Assembly: GCF_009870125.1 (NCBI RefSeq)
Contig: NC_046681.1
Coordinates: forward strand, 1,364,001 to 1,428,000
Reading direction: 5' to 3'
Length of the DNA: 64,000 nt
Origin: Drosophila pseudoobscura
Lineage: Eukaryota; Arthropoda; Insecta; Diptera; Drosophilidae
Shown here: positions 51,888 through 62,018 of the stretch, piece after piece
How the letters are laid out: every line of letters begins with the position of its first letter
Numbering within the stretch: the stretch's first letter is position 1
Notes under the pieces: model-generated
What the model saw: the letters and a program-made list of their open reading frames with translations, nothing else
What the model was told of the DNA's origin: nothing
Databases searched by the model: none
Position numbers and translations under genes: made by a program

Positions 51888-52212
51888 TGTTCAGGTCAGC
51901 AGTAAACAATTTCCGCGGACTGTGCCAACGCCGGGCGCTCCGGTCCCAACTCGTTCTCGCGCGCGAGGAGGGGCGCTCGGGAGATTTTACGATCCACGAT
52001 CCACCCTGTGCTCAAGCCATCATAGAGTATAGATCATAAGGCTTAGCTTAGTTACGTTTCCACCCCCGATTCAAACGGTCGAACTACCGCGCCCCAGTAC
52101 CAATCACGAAACACAGCTGCTTTTTATTTCTCGCGACGGCTTCTAAGAGGTTCACTGGATCAACGATTTTGACGTTTGGAGAATAGATCTTCGATCCGCC
52201 CCACTACAAACA
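51888..52212 (+). repeat. Solo LTR of the BEL3 family
   Basis: TGTTCAGGTCAGCAG...CCACTACAAACA, 325 bases, matches the BEL3 3' LTR at 45261-49011 without the BEL-NA insertion. There is no purine tract before it and no primer site after it. Flanking pentamers (GCGAG, CTATG) differ, so it lacks a recognisable target duplication and may be a truncated or rearranged solo LTR. Confidence 0.75.
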
Positions 52213-52910
52213 CTATGTACCTATATGTATATTGTGCCTATAAATACATTTTTATAGGCCAAGCGTTTAAAAAAATTAACAATAAGACTATAACATAAAT
52301 TGAGAAACAAGAAAACAAAACAAATAAAATCGCAAAGTATACACAAAAAAACAAAAAGATAACATAAAACTTCCACAAAAAAACTGTAAAAAGTCAACTA
52401 AGCCGCCTTAGTTAAATGCATATAGCGCAAAAACGGGCACCTGATATTCATAGCTAAGAATATTGAAACAATACAACATTTGTCTGAACTAAGGCAGAGA
52501 AGGGGTTCCCAACTTTTACTTTAGCTAACGAAACAATATTAAGTTAACAACAACACAGACAATAACACTGGAAACAGTTAATTATTAAAACTAAACTACA
52601 GTACATTATATCGTAAACACAGTTGTATTGCATAGTAAATACATTTTTCAATATTCATTTTAAAACGCAATATTACCTGTCGCTTATATGTAGTTTTTTT
52701 ATATTTTCAAATCGAGAGCTCACTTTGTAATAAATTCATCTGCACAAACTCCACATGCATTTTGGGTCTCTCTTTTCGAGCTTTTCGTTATTTGCACGAA
52801 TGGAATAAAGCAAAAACGAAATCACCGATGAATAAAATATTCATTTCAGAAATAGTGAAGACACATTTGGAGGCAAAATTTCAACTTTTTGATTGATTTT
52901 TTTCCTAATG
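52213..52910. other. AT-rich spacer without recognised features
   Basis: About 700 bases, strongly A-rich (many AACAA/AAAAC runs). No open frame of note, no terminal repeats and no resemblance to the neighbours was seen. Confidence 0.4.
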
Positions 52911-53215
52911 GCCTATGAAACCGTCCATTGTGCAACCGTTGGTTCCGCACCAGCCGACTCCAGAGCGCCTCATGGGCCGATTTCCGCCAGGAATTCCTAG
53001 CCTTTTTCTTGCCTCCCCGGTACTTCGAGCAATTGGAAGACCAGATCAGGGACCGCAAACAAGCTTAGGGCGAACCGTTCAAGAATTTCGTCATCGAGCT
53101 CCGGTTACTCATGCACCACGCCGGGTACGACGACGCCAAGGAGCTTAGCCGGATCTATGACAACACCCTCCCAGCGTACCAGCTGTACGTGCGAAGGCAC
53201 GAACTGAGAAGTATG
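52911..53215 (+). pseudogene. Osvaldo-like gag fragment (O element, left)
   Basis: Across two frames: WADFRQEFLAFFLPPRYFEQ, LEDQIRDRKQ, a stop, GEPFKNFVIELRLLMHHAGY and DDAKELSRIYDNTLPAYQLY, ending VRRHELRS at 53215. This is the conserved central part of Gag in Osvaldo/Ulysses-like elements. Compare FQKEFLVFFLPPRYFQRLED in the downstream gag at 60.3 kb and FQAYFLPRGYFEKLLQ in U. The CR1-type LINE starts here. Gag continues at 56401. Confidence 0.75.
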
Positions 53216-53803
53216 ACGCATCTCGCTTCTAGCTCTTGCTTAAGCCGGTTGTGTTTTTTTCTTGCTCCCGCATTCTCCGCCCTTTGCCTAAATATCATAC
53301 AACATTGTTGTGACTTTGTTTTGATACATTATCGCATCTCTTTAATTTGATTCTACTTTGTGTTAACCACCAGTGTTTTATTAGTAAACAAGTATTTAAT
53401 ATAAATTCAATATTGCAATCGTAACGCATCGGACACGTACAGGCAATTTGTTATTGTTTTTTTGCTCAGTCTGCTTTTCGTTATCGCTTCTGCGGTGTGC
53501 ACTGTTCTCGCGCATCAGCGTTTGCATCGCCCACACTCTCTCGTGAGCATAAGCGGGCTGCTCGCATTGTTGCTCTCACTCTCTCTGGATTGCTTATACT
53601 CTCCCTCTCTGTGGACTTTTCTTTTGTGTCTCTGCTTTGGTGAGTTTACTGCTCGTTTTCTGCACTTCGTTGGATCATCTGCTTTGAATTATTGCTGCTG
53701 CAGCTGATTGTCTGGCTCGCTCTGCTGTCTGCTCTCCTACTTTACCTGCGATCTAACTCCGCTCTTTTATTATTCGTGCACAGTGATTCTACTGCTGTCA
53801 ATA

Positions 53804-54715
53804 ATGGCAATCGTTTGTAGTGCAAAGAAATGTGAATTCGGTGGTGTTATCATTGGTGATTCATTTCTTAGCTGCTGGTTGTGCGACAATTTTGCCCACA
53901 TAAAATGTGCTGGTGGTGGAAATTTTGGCCGGCTGAATGATCTAATCTCGAAACGCATGGGCCTGTCTTGGTCATGTCTGGCTTGTCGGGAGATTGAGGC
54001 CGAAATGCGCACATTTATGAGACAGACTCGAACTGGGTTTCTGGATGTCCGGAAACAATTTGTTGCTCTCAACGAGAATTTTCTTGCCCTTGAATCACAG
54101 TTTCTTGGGCTCAAACTCTTGAGCGAATCGCCTAGACGGAAAATTCCGCATAATGATACCAATCTCTTGCAATCTAATCCGATTGGTACGCCTGCCTCCC
54201 ACCTTTATCCATCGGCAGCATTTCCGCGTAGTCATGACACGCCGTTGTCTGTAAATCCGCCAACGGTGGCTCCGGAGTTCTTTACACCGAGCAATGTGGC
54301 CGTCACTTCTGACGCGGTGAGTGCTCCTAGTGCGGGTGTGCTGGTTGCTGACGACGTCTTGCCAACTCCTGCTCCAATTCCTGCTCCAATTCCTGCTCCA
54401 ATTTCTGCTCCAATTCCTGCTACAACCATTGCTGCCAATTCCTCTGCCCTTGGACCGAGATCTCTTTTAGGAGTGGCTCCACCATCTCGATCTCGCTCGG
54501 GACTTCAACTTAGAGCAGTGGTCCCTCGGAAAGCAATATTTGTTTCTCGTCTTATTCCTGAGGCTACAACAGAGGATGTTAAACAACATCTTTCCTCTAA
54601 ACTTAACACTTCGCCTGTTGATATAGTTGTGACTAAATTTACATTTAAACATAAGCGCAACATATCATCATTTAAAATTCTTCTCCCTGATTCTTTACTA
54701 TCCAGTTCTCTATAA
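53804..54715 (+). CDS. CR1-type LINE ORF1 protein (PHD-like finger)
   Basis: I take the ATG at 53804 (MAIVCSAKKCEFGGVIIGDS) as the start because it matches the start of the minus-strand ORF1 at 1409 (MEFAVVCAKKICKKQ). Residues about 5-65: Cys/His finger, CSAKKC, CWLCDNFAHIKCAGG, CLACREIEAEM. About 70-120: helical segment (FMRQTRTGFLDVRKQFVALN, FLALESQFLGLKLLSES). A linker includes a PAPIPAPIPAPISAPIPA repeat of five-residue units. Near the end, AIFVSRLIPEATTEDVKQHL and FTFKHKRNISSFKILLPD form an RRM-like fold or ORF1 C-terminal domain. About 304 codons, no stop. It would bind the LINE RNA. Intact, but its ORF2 partner is not. Confidence 0.8.
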   Translation: MAIVCSAKKCEFGGVIIGDSFLSCWLCDNFAHIKCAGGGNFGRLNDLISKRMGLSWSCLACREIEAEMRTFMRQTRTGFLDVRKQFVALNENFLALESQFLGLKLLSESPRRKIPHNDTNLLQSNPIGTPASHLYPSAAFPRSHDTPLSVNPPTVAPEFFTPSNVAVTSDAVSAPSAGVLVADDVLPTPAPIPAPIPAPISAPIPATTIAANSSALGPRSLLGVAPPSRSRSGLQLRAVVPRKAIFVSRLIPEATTEDVKQHLSSKLNTSPVDIVVTKFTFKHKRNISSFKILLPDSLLSSSL

Positions 54716-54810
54716 CCGTCAATATGGCCTGAGCACACAATTGTGCATGAGTTCCTTCTCAAAGATTCGAACTCGAATCCAAGAATAACCGAACATGCTC
54801 CAAAAAACTG

Positions 54811-56314
54811 ATGTACTATTTTTCCATGCACTATCAGAACGTTCGCAGTTTGCTGGGAAAGTGGCGTCAAATTTATACTAATAGCGCGTCCTTTGATTTC
54901 GATGCCATCGCGTTTACCGAAACCTGGCTTAACTCCTCTGTCAATGATCATGAAATTTTCATTGATAGTTACACTATTTATAGAATGGACCGCCCATCTT
55001 TTGCAGGTGGGGTTCTGATTGCAGTTAAATCTGTTTTCTCATCTGAGTTATTCCCATTTAATAACATTCACGGAATTGAATTTGTTGCAGTCAAAGTTCG
55101 TGTTGGCTCCGCATTTTTCTATTTAACCTGCTCTTACATTCCTCCCAGGTCTGATGCTGAGCTTTACTTACACCACCTCTCAGCAATTAATATTGTTGTT
55201 TCTGCATTAGGGTGCCATGATCGAATTATTGTCATGGGGGACTTTAACCTACCATTTCTTTCTTGGCTGCCTTGTGATGACGCTAACCTGTTGTTTCCCA
55301 ATTGCGATAATGACTTTATCAATGGGCTAACGGATATTTCCCCTGTCCAAATTAATGCCGTTAAAAACATGAGGGACAGACTTCTTGACCTCGTTTTTGT
55401 TAACGATGGTTCTCTTGCTACGGTATCTAGAGCAAGTCCAATATCTCTATATATATCCATACTCTACAACACTACTGTATGCTGATGATGTCAAAATCTG
55501 TCTTTCTTACTCTGATTGGTATTTGCACACACGCCTTCAACTTGATCTAAATGAACTACTATTGTGGTGTTCAACTAATCTTCTTTTTCTGAACCTTTCC
55601 AAATGCAAACTTATGACATTTTACCGTCGCGCTCCTCATTTTGTCCCATATGTTCTAGGAAATCATGTCCTTGAGCGAATTTCGAGTTCAAATGACCTCG
55701 GAGTCCTTTTTGATCATAAGATGTGTTTTAACACCCATATAGCTGCAACTGTAAATAAAGCCAAGGGTGTTTTAGCGTTCATCAAGCGTTGGTGCAAGGA
55801 GTTTGACGACCCGTACGTTTCGAAACAACTGTACATCTCGTTAGTACGTCCTATATTGGAGTATTGTTCTTGTGTGTGGAGCCCGCAGTATAAAGAACAG
55901 CAGGCTGTTATTGAATCCGTGCAAAAGCAATTTTTAATTTTTGCCCTTCGGAACTTAAACTGGGACTCAGGTAGAATCTTGCCACCCTACCGGTCTAGGC
56001 TAAATCTTATTGACCTGCCGTCGTTGCACCATCGCAGAATACGCAATGGCGTAATGTTCGTGCACAAGCTCCTTCTTGGGACTGTTGACTCCCAAACTCT
56101 CTTGGGTCAGATTGACTTGGCCGTTCCATCTAGACCTACCCGTACTTTTAGGCCTATCCGTCTACCCATATGTAGAACTAATTATGCTGATCATGAATCT
56201 TTTAGGGTTTTATGCCATAATTATAACTCCCTCTGTCAAACCCTATCCCCTGAACTGTCTCTTAAAATAATTGCATGCAATATTTATAATCATTTAAATT
56301 TAGCTAACTTTTAA
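54811..56314 (+). pseudogene. CR1-type LINE ORF2, deleted between endonuclease and RT
   Basis: Endonuclease: MHYQNVRSLLGKWRQIYTNS, AIAFTETWLNSSVNDHEIFI, GGVLIAVKSVFSSE, LTCSYIPPRS, IIVMGDFNLPFLSW and LLDLVFVNDGSLATV, with the Asn, Glu, Tyr and Asp residues of the family. At about 55440-55480 sequence jumps, with a frame change, to TTLLYADDVKICLSYSDWYL (RT YADD block). Everything between (RT fingers and palm) is lost. The rest is open to 56314: MTFYRRAPHF, LVRPILEYCSCVWSPQYKEQ, QFLIFALRNLNWDSGRILPP and RLPICRTNYADHESFRVL. It cannot support transposition. Confidence 0.85.
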
Positions 56315-56371
56315 CTTATCTTTTTCCGCCTTTAGTAACTAAGTACCATTATTAACAGATAATTGTTAATT

Positions 56372-56400
56372 TAATAAATACATAAATAAATAAATAAAAA
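56372..56400 (+). repeat. LINE 3' tail, ATAA repeats
   Basis: AATAAATACATAAATAAATAAATAAAAA-type run that ends the LINE and abuts O-element gag at 56401. Confidence 0.7.
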
Positions 56401-56815
56401 TTAACAATGTTGGCCCCAGAGTTCGAGAGTATCCAGGAACGAAACGTACCGGCGACCCTCATCCCCCCTCGACAACCACCCAGGTACACGCGGCCAACGG
56501 CGCAACAAGTGCAAAACGAAAGCGGGACGAATCGAGCCCAATTCCGAAAACCTTACTGGAACATCTCGGAACCCGCAAAGAAGCCGCACCAGGCCAGCGC
56601 TCCAGCACAGGAAGCGGCACATCGAATGATCACTACCGCATCGCCAACCCGCTCGCAGCCTGTCGACGCTGCGGAGAAGCTGAACATGTTTCTCGCGACT
56701 GCACCAACCCATCGATCCTCTTCTGTTGGGAATGCGGCAAGCGCGGAACGCACACCGTAGGCTCTTGGCGCCGGGACCCGTCGGGAAACGACTCGCGTCC
56801 CCAGCTGACACGGTA
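56401..56815 (+). pseudogene. O element Gag C-terminus with zinc knuckles
   Basis: MLAPEFESIQERNVPATLIP follows the LINE tail. In a shifted frame comes CRRCGEAEHVSRDC (CCHC knuckle), CWECGKRGTHTVGSW (second, C-x2-C-x4-H-type). The same pair is in the downstream gag (CRNCGEEGHFSSSCRNR, then LFCWECG, at about 60700-60775). Frame breaks near 56600 and 56760 separate Gag from protease. Together with 52911-53215 it makes an interrupted but recognisable Gag. Confidence 0.75.
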
Positions 56816-57190
56816 ACAGCCGGGCACGATGCCTCCTCAGACAACCAACTAAGAAACTCGCTTAATGTACACGACGGCCGGATAATGTCGAGAGTGACCA
56901 TCGGAGGACGGCGGACGGAAGCTACGGTGGACACCGAGGCGTCCCGAAGCTTCATCAACGCCGACCTCGCCCGGAAACTCGGCCGCGACAACGACCTGCG
57001 AGCCGCATGCGTCCCGATATGTTTAGCCGACGGCTCAGCTCGCGAAATAACTCAGATCTTGCTAGCGCACGTCAAACTAGACGAACAAGAGGCACAGATG
57101 CCACTCCTGGTACTACCCAATATGGTAGAACAAGCCATCATAGGGATGGATTTCCTGTGCGCCACTGAAACCACAATACAATGTGGTGCC
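56816..57190 (+). pseudogene. O element protease
   Basis: In the frame 56726-57439: RIMSRVTIGGRRTEATVDTE ASRSFINADLARKLG, then ICLADGSAREITQILLAHVK and PLLVLPNMVEQAIIGMDFL. This is a retropepsin fold in which the active site is DTEAS, not DTGAS: the glycine next to the catalytic Asp is changed to Glu. The GMDFL block near the end matches gypsy proteases. The reading frame stays open into the linker. Probably inactive. Confidence 0.75.
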
Positions 57191-58165
57191 TCCATCTCCA
57201 AAGCCCCCAACGCCCCATCCCAAACACGCCGATTATCACCGCGAGCCAAGTACACGCCCCCGGACCCACGAACTCGGGACCTCCGCCGCCAACGAATTCC
57301 CCGCCACGACACGAGACAAGAGCACAAAGATCAAGGAACACAGAAACCATGGCCACGACGAGGCACACCAGCCCACTCCAAAAAACCCAAAACTAAGCAA
57401 AGCAGCGAAGAAAGCGATCCGGTCTCCCGAGGGCACTGACGCGGTTCTACCAACGAAGGAAAAGGAACCCAGGACGCCCCTCTAGAAGACAACCCGGCCC
57501 CAGCAACAACGGCCGCCACGCAGCAGCCAGGCGCCCGACGTACCACCTCCGACCGCCACCCTGGCCCACGAACGCGTCGACACCGCCCTCGACGCGAAAA
57601 CGACCCCTACGACACCGACCGACCCGCTACTCCCGCGTCCTCTCAGGCAGGAACCGGGAATGGCGATCACTGCCACACGAGGCACCCATCGGAACTTCGA
57701 CGCACCATCGATCGTCCCCGACATTATGGAACGCCTCCCGGGCAACACCTCGTACGGCGCCGGCATGCGGCCCAGCAGCACGCCTGGAGCCATGTCGGTG
57801 ACCTTCATCGCCCAAACTAGCCGTTGGTCAAACGCTACGATCGGCACCGAGTCCCGCACGTTCGTACATCACGCTGAGTATAACGTCGCGCTAGCACCCC
57901 CCTGGACACACACGAGCCCCCTACTCATGATCGAGGCACCCGCCGTCGTCGCCAGCATAAGCAAATATACTCGCGAAGTCGAACCACCAAGCGCATTCGA
58001 CACAACGATCCTCCCCGAGAGCCCCGACCACACTTGCGACCCAGGAATCGACGACCCACCCGAGGACGGTTCGGAACGAATCTCCGACCCATGGCCTTCC
58101 GACATCGCGCCGAAAATACGGGAATTTCTAGACGAGGAACTGCCAACACTCGCAGGCATCCGGAA
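57191..58165 (+). pseudogene. O element protease-RT linker region
   Basis: A Pro/Arg/Thr-rich stretch with stops to about 57660, then an open frame 57660-58283: MAITATRGTHRNFDAPSIVP, MSVTFIAQTSRWSNATIGTE, then IAPKIREFLDEELPTLAGI. The last block looks like the helix just before RT in Osvaldo-like Pol. It is followed at once by integrase C-terminal sequence, so RT, RNase H and most of integrase are deleted. The Pro/Arg-rich part is not recognised. Confidence 0.5.
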
Positions 58166-58452
58166 CAACATCCAGGGAGCCAGTCAAGAGCAAGGGAGAC
58201 ATTACAACCTCCACCGGCGACTATGGTACTACTACGACAACACCACCTCTCAAACACCGCCGAGGGCTTTGCAGCAAAGCTAGCCCTGAAGTTCAACGGC
58301 CCCTACCTGGTCCAAAGTTTCCCATCGCCAAAATGCAACATTGCGAAAGCCGGAAACAGAAGACCGCAAATATCAATGACCTGAGAGAGTTCCACGACCA
58401 CGAGTCCGAAGAATCCACTGATCTACCTGAGAATGCTGACATCGACGAGTAA
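58166..58452 (+). pseudogene. O element integrase C-terminus
   Basis: SQEQGRHYNLHRRLWYYYDN is the QARHYNLRRR block near the end of integrase (compare QARHYNLRMRAWKPK in element A). After a frameshift, AAKLALKFNGPYLVQSFPSP is the AKLAPKFEGPY-type C-terminal block. NLREFHDHESEESTDLPENA ends in a stop at 58450-58452. The catalytic core is missing. Confidence 0.7.
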
Positions 58453-58745
58453 AGCAACGAGACATTAACCCGACGCCCCAACCACGGCACCACAGAGTCA
58501 GCAAAACCCGGGATACCCGACCAAAAGACAGCAACGGCAAAAAGCGAGCCCGATGGCGCGACCACCAATTAATCGAACAGCGCTGACGCCAGCGAGAAAA
58601 GTAACGTAACGCTCAAGACCGCGCGACCCACAAATCCGCTGATGAAGCAAAGATAACGCGGAAACCCCAAGGCAGACCACAGAAGAAACCACAAGAGCCC
58701 GACCCACGAGTCCTCGTAACTCTCGCCGGGGAAGAAAGGGGAGGG
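58453..58745 (+). other. O element 3' UTR and polypurine tract
   Basis: No gene. A-rich sequence with CGACCAAAAGACAGC-type stretches leads to the purine run GGGGAAGAAAGGGGAGGG (58728-58745), directly before the LTR. Confidence 0.6.
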
Positions 58746-58992
58746 TGTAACGAACCTATAAGGTTTCGATACAATCCTTCACCCAGTCTAACTAAGTCTA
58801 ACTAAGTGGCTGACACGCCCCGTACGGTTCTCCCTCACCTCGATCGCTCCCGTCTTAGGGACTGCCTCCCCGACCCCATTGTCGGTTCCGGAATTCGGAG
58901 TCCCGGCAAATTATAAATATTACTGTAATTTCTGTAATTTCGACCCTGGAGTAGATTGAGAGATGTACCCCAGCCAAGATCGCTTCCTTACA
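58746..58992 (+). repeat. O element LTR shared between two tandem copies
   Basis: TGTAACGAACCTATAAGG to CGCTTCCTTACA, 247 bases. A polypurine tract precedes it and a primer site follows two bases after it, so it is the 3' LTR of the copy at 52911-58745 and the 5' LTR of the copy to the right. CTATAAGG near its start is a TATA-like site. The length is short for this lineage, since Osvaldo and the U element here have LTRs of about 0.9-1.2 kb. Confidence 0.8.
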
Positions 58993-58994
58993 GA

Positions 58995-59012
58995 TGGCGC
59001 CCGAGCAGGGAC
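58995..59012 (+). other. Primer-binding site, tRNA-Lys3 type
   Basis: TGGCGCCCGAGCAGGGAC matches the tRNA-Lys3 primer site in 17 of 18 bases (normally CCCGAACAGG). Osvaldo is known for this type. The related U element uses the tRNA-Lys1,2 type. Confidence 0.85.
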
Positions 59013-59436
59013 TCCGGGATTCCGTTATGTTTTGGGGCACTAAGGGGAACTGTTGATCAGAAAAGTAAGTAGCCGAGGGCATCGGGACTGTACCACGCGC
59101 AAGCGCGGCCAGTCGGCATCATTAGGCAAAGAATAGCTGTATATGTAAGCTGTAAAACCGCGCGTAAGGTCGCCCATTATTCACGTACAGCCGAGGCTGG
59201 CTTCCCTAACCTCCCTAGAAATAGCGTCAGCACATGGCCGCCGCCCTACACGAGGAGGAGAACGTCGAGGCGGCAGAGAAAGAAAACCGGCAGAGATCGC
59301 TAGAAAGAGAGCGGCACGTACGCGGCGAGCAGCGATTCGTGAGCTGCAGAAGCCGAGCAAGCATCGGAAACCTCTCGAAGACCGACCGTACCGAATATAT
59401 ATTTCGGACTAGAAGCCAGAAGAAAGCAGTCAATGC

Positions 59437-59775
59437 CCGGCCTTCAAAACGATAGCAGTAAATGCCCAGCCTTCAAAGTGATCGGCCAGCGTTCAGCCAT
59501 CAACACGGGACGGAATTCAGCGCTTAAGTCAACGAACCCAGCACGACCAGGACCACAAGGACAACTCCAAAGACAATGATAGCGAGTCAGAAACACGCCC
59601 GGCTTTCAAAGCGATCGGTCAGCGCCCAGCCATCAGCACGGAACGGGATTCAGCGCTTAAGTCAACGAACCCAGCACGACGAGGACAACTCCAAGGACAA
59701 CGATAGCAAAGACGCTTAAGGCAACGAACCCAGAACGACCAGGACCACAAGGACAATTCCAAGGGCAATGATAGC
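59437..59775 (+). repeat. Tandem repeat of about 125 bp in the O leader
   Basis: Two and a half diverged units. The landmark CAGCGCTTAAGTCAACGAAC occurs at about 59519 and 59653, and GACGCTTAAGGCAACGAAC at 59710. ACCAGGACCACAAGGACAA recurs at about 59548 and 59738. It lies between the primer site and gag. No coding sense is obvious. Confidence 0.7.
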
Positions 59776-60072
59776 AGGGACTATTGACCGGCCTAGCAAG
59801 GGTCGATCCCAAGGCAACTTTAAAGACCAACGATAACCACGATCATCGACCAGGACCCCAAGCCGCGACGACGCCAAGGTCGCAACAGCAGGGCGTGCCT
59901 CCACGGGGACAACCGTGTTAACCGTACCTACGCCGTGCTGCCGTGACTAGCCCCGAAGACTCCAGTATTCAGTGCGTTACTCAAGGAAAGATTTTCCGGA
60001 CGGTCAATACGTGATACTACCGCCAGAAACGCGAAAGACCTCTAAGTGCCAGTTCTACCACCGGGCGTCGAC

Positions 60073-60775
60073 ATGGGTGTACAGTGGATTTCGTACCGGC
60101 GCAAGCACGAACTGCAGGCCATCGCCGCGGAATTCGGCCTCGGTGAAACCGGGACAGTGGTTGCGCAGCCGGATCTCGGCCTGGGGCCTGAAGTTCGACG
60201 GACACTCGGATGCGCTGGCTTTCATCGAACAGTTGGAAGAAAGGGTGGGCTACTAACTGGCAAGGCAGAAGGATGGTTTAGGACGTTCCAGATGCAAGGG
60301 AAGCCATGGACCGAGTTCCAGAAAGAGTTCTTGGTGTTCTTCCTACCCCCGCGATACTTTCAGCGCTTGGAAGATACGATCCGCTCCCGTCACCAACGAC
60401 CCCGAGAAGCCTGTCAGGATTACCTGATCGACCTCCGACACATGATGCAACGAGCTCAGTATACCCCAGACAGGATCTACGAGAACCTTCGGCCGGAGTA
60501 CCAACTGTTCACCAGAACTGACCCAGTTGATAGTAGCGTACGAGACAACGCGGGACCGCGAACAAGCGAACAAACCAGAACGCCATCTTACCAAGGACTC
60601 AGATTATCCCCCCGCAGCATGCTACTCCAGACGACACCGGGCCCTCCCGGAACGCCGAGACGGAAAGCCGCGTGGCGACACAGGACGTCGTGGACACACC
60701 GTCGCCGGAATTGTGGAGAAGAAGGTCATTTCAGCAGTTCATGCAGGAATCGGCGAGTGCTATTCTGTTGGGAGT
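60073..60775 (+). pseudogene. Gag of the right-hand O element
   Basis: ATG at 60073: MGVQWISYRRKHELQAIAAE parallels MRSRRWVYSLRKEDLVQCAR at the start of U Gag, which supports this start. A frame change near 60160 gives ISAWGLKFDGHSDALAFIEQ. A second near 60255 gives GWFRTFQMQGKPWTEFQKEF, LVFFLPPRYFQRLEDTIRSR, CQDYLIDLRHMMQRAQYTPD and RIYENLRPEYQLFTRT. After more breaks come CCHC sequences (RRNCGEEGHFSSSCRNR, LFCWECG). At 60775 it ends at unrelated BEL-type sequence. Protease and pol are absent. Confidence 0.75.
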
Positions 60776-60985
60776 GTGGCCCCTCGTTCCAGAGCCAACC
60801 GTACCACGGAGAGCCGGCTTCAACGAGGTAGAACGTCCAACAGTTGCCGAGTCTGCTCGGGAGTTCATCCGCGTCTCCCTGTGATCCGCCCCATCGTAGT
60901 AGCCCCGGCGCCGTCCGTAGACTCCCTTCTCCAACATTGGAGCCTCAAAATCCTCCCAACGGCGCTGGTGGTCTTGGATACAGTG
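60776..60985 (+). pseudogene. BEL3-type gag scrap
   Basis: RTSNSCRVCSGVHPRL matches YRCRICKGVHPVRT of the BEL3 remnant at 44710-44760. VVAPAPSVDSL corresponds to its VVGPTAPSTDS at 45059-45090. The two fragments thus share an unusual deletion between these points, which hints at a common deleted BEL3 derivative. Confidence 0.5.
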
Positions 60986-60990
60986 GAGAA

Positions 60991-61290
60991 ATATCGATAG
61001 TTGGCACCATCGATAGTGGACGAGTTTTTCGAAAAACATCGATAGTCTATCGGTAGTTTTCAATACTGAAATAAGTTACAGAAATTTATTTAAAATTAAA
61101 TTATTTGTTTTAATAATTACTTATATTATTTCTGTATAAGCCAAAAATTCTTATTACATTACATTACACCAATACACTTTTTTCACTGTTTATAGAGCCA
61201 ACTAAAAAATATCGAACGCTATCGATAGTGACGAGCCACTATCGATGGAGTCTAGACAGTGCCGAACCATCGATAGTGCCATCGATAGGT
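60991..61290. promoter_or_regulatory. Cluster of CGATAG (DRE/BEAF-32-like) motifs
   Basis: ATCGATAG-type motifs occur near 60993, 61009, 61039, 61221, 61240 (inverted), 61269 and 61281, with a diverged CTATCGGTAG near 61048. Two of them form a perfect inverted pair, CCATCGATAGTGG (61007-61019) and CCACTATCGATGG (61236-61248), around an AT-rich centre. TATCGATA is the known DREF site, and CGATA clusters bind BEAF-32 in Drosophila. The stretch could be an old promoter or boundary, or the ends of a small MITE. No adjoining gene was found. Confidence 0.45.
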
Positions 61291-61299
61291 CTCCACCTC

Positions 61300-61560
61300 T
61301 AGCTTAGAGCAGAGCTGAAACTGCACTGTTAAGCGGCTAACAGAACACTGCGCTCTTACGTTCCGTGGCTCATAAGCGAGTTTTTAGTCACGTTTCTATC
61401 CCGCTACAAGCTGCCGTCGTGCACATACTCACTCCTACAAATTTAATATAAAACACTACAATACCTGATTTATAAAAACTTATTAAAACAACTATACCCT
61501 GAAGTCTTTTCTTTTCGATATTTTCCCACTCGTCGCTAGATATCAGCTCAACATGAAAAG
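61300..61560. other. Unassigned spacer
   Basis: About 260 bases without a recognised feature, moderately AT-rich. Confidence 0.3.
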
Positions 61561-61569
61561 GAAATTCTG

Positions 61570-61990
61570 TGTGTAAAACCGATTCTTCCCGCTTTCTTCG
61601 GATATCTCAATTTATGACCAGCATTTGTCCGCTTTAATTAATGTTTCTTCCTCGCTATCAGATAAAGATCATATGATAGTTCTTGGTGACTTCAACTTGC
61701 CAGGAACTGTTTGGTCTTCGTCAAACGATTCTAATAACCTAGTGCACATGTCGTGACATGACTTTGTTGAAGGCTTGCTTGACCTGTCTCAATTCTTCAT
61801 TTGAAAAAAGCCTTGGGTAAATTTCTTGATCTGCGCTTTGTCTCGGATCAGACCATAGTGTTGTTAGCCCGAACGATAGATATAGGACTAACTGTATTAG
61901 ATCGGTCGAGTAGGCTATCTTAATGTGTCCGCTGCTTTCGTAACGCCGAGTTTGCGAAGCTTAATTTTTATTTGTCCGCCTTGTACTTGT
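61570..61990 (+). pseudogene. CR1-type LINE endonuclease fragment
   Basis: ISIYDQHLSALINVSSSLSD, then KDHMIVLGDFNLPGTVWSSS and NDSNNLVHMS, followed by a stop and DFVEGLLDLSQFF. The GDFNLP motif and the distance to DFVxGLxDLS match the endonuclease domains at 8.6 and 55.2 kb. Only this part of ORF2 is left. Confidence 0.7.
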
Positions 61991-62018
61991 GCAGATGTTA
62001 TAAAAGGCAGAAACATTT

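Larger units (their letters stand above)
53216..56400 (+). mobile_element. CR1-type LINE inserted in the O-element gag
   Basis: 5' UTR (53216-53803) with CTCTCTCTG motifs, ORF1 (53804-54715), ORF2 (about 54811-56314) and a short 3' UTR ending in ATAA repeats (56372-56400). ORF2 has an internal deletion of about 1.6 kb. The flanks are Osvaldo-like gag on both sides. I found no target-site duplication. Of the LINEs in this window it has the best-preserved ends. Confidence 0.8.

Noticed and set aside
45261..52212. BEL3-type LTRs at 45261 and 51888 as the two ends of one element
   Set aside because: The left one is preceded by a polypurine tract and gag/protease remnants (so it is a 3' LTR), and no primer site follows it. 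The sequence between is not BEL internal sequence.
57183..57660. Host gene in the GC-rich open frames of the O linker
   Set aside because: The frames overlap on both strands, are low-complexity Pro/Arg/Thr, and sit between O protease and O integrase remnants.
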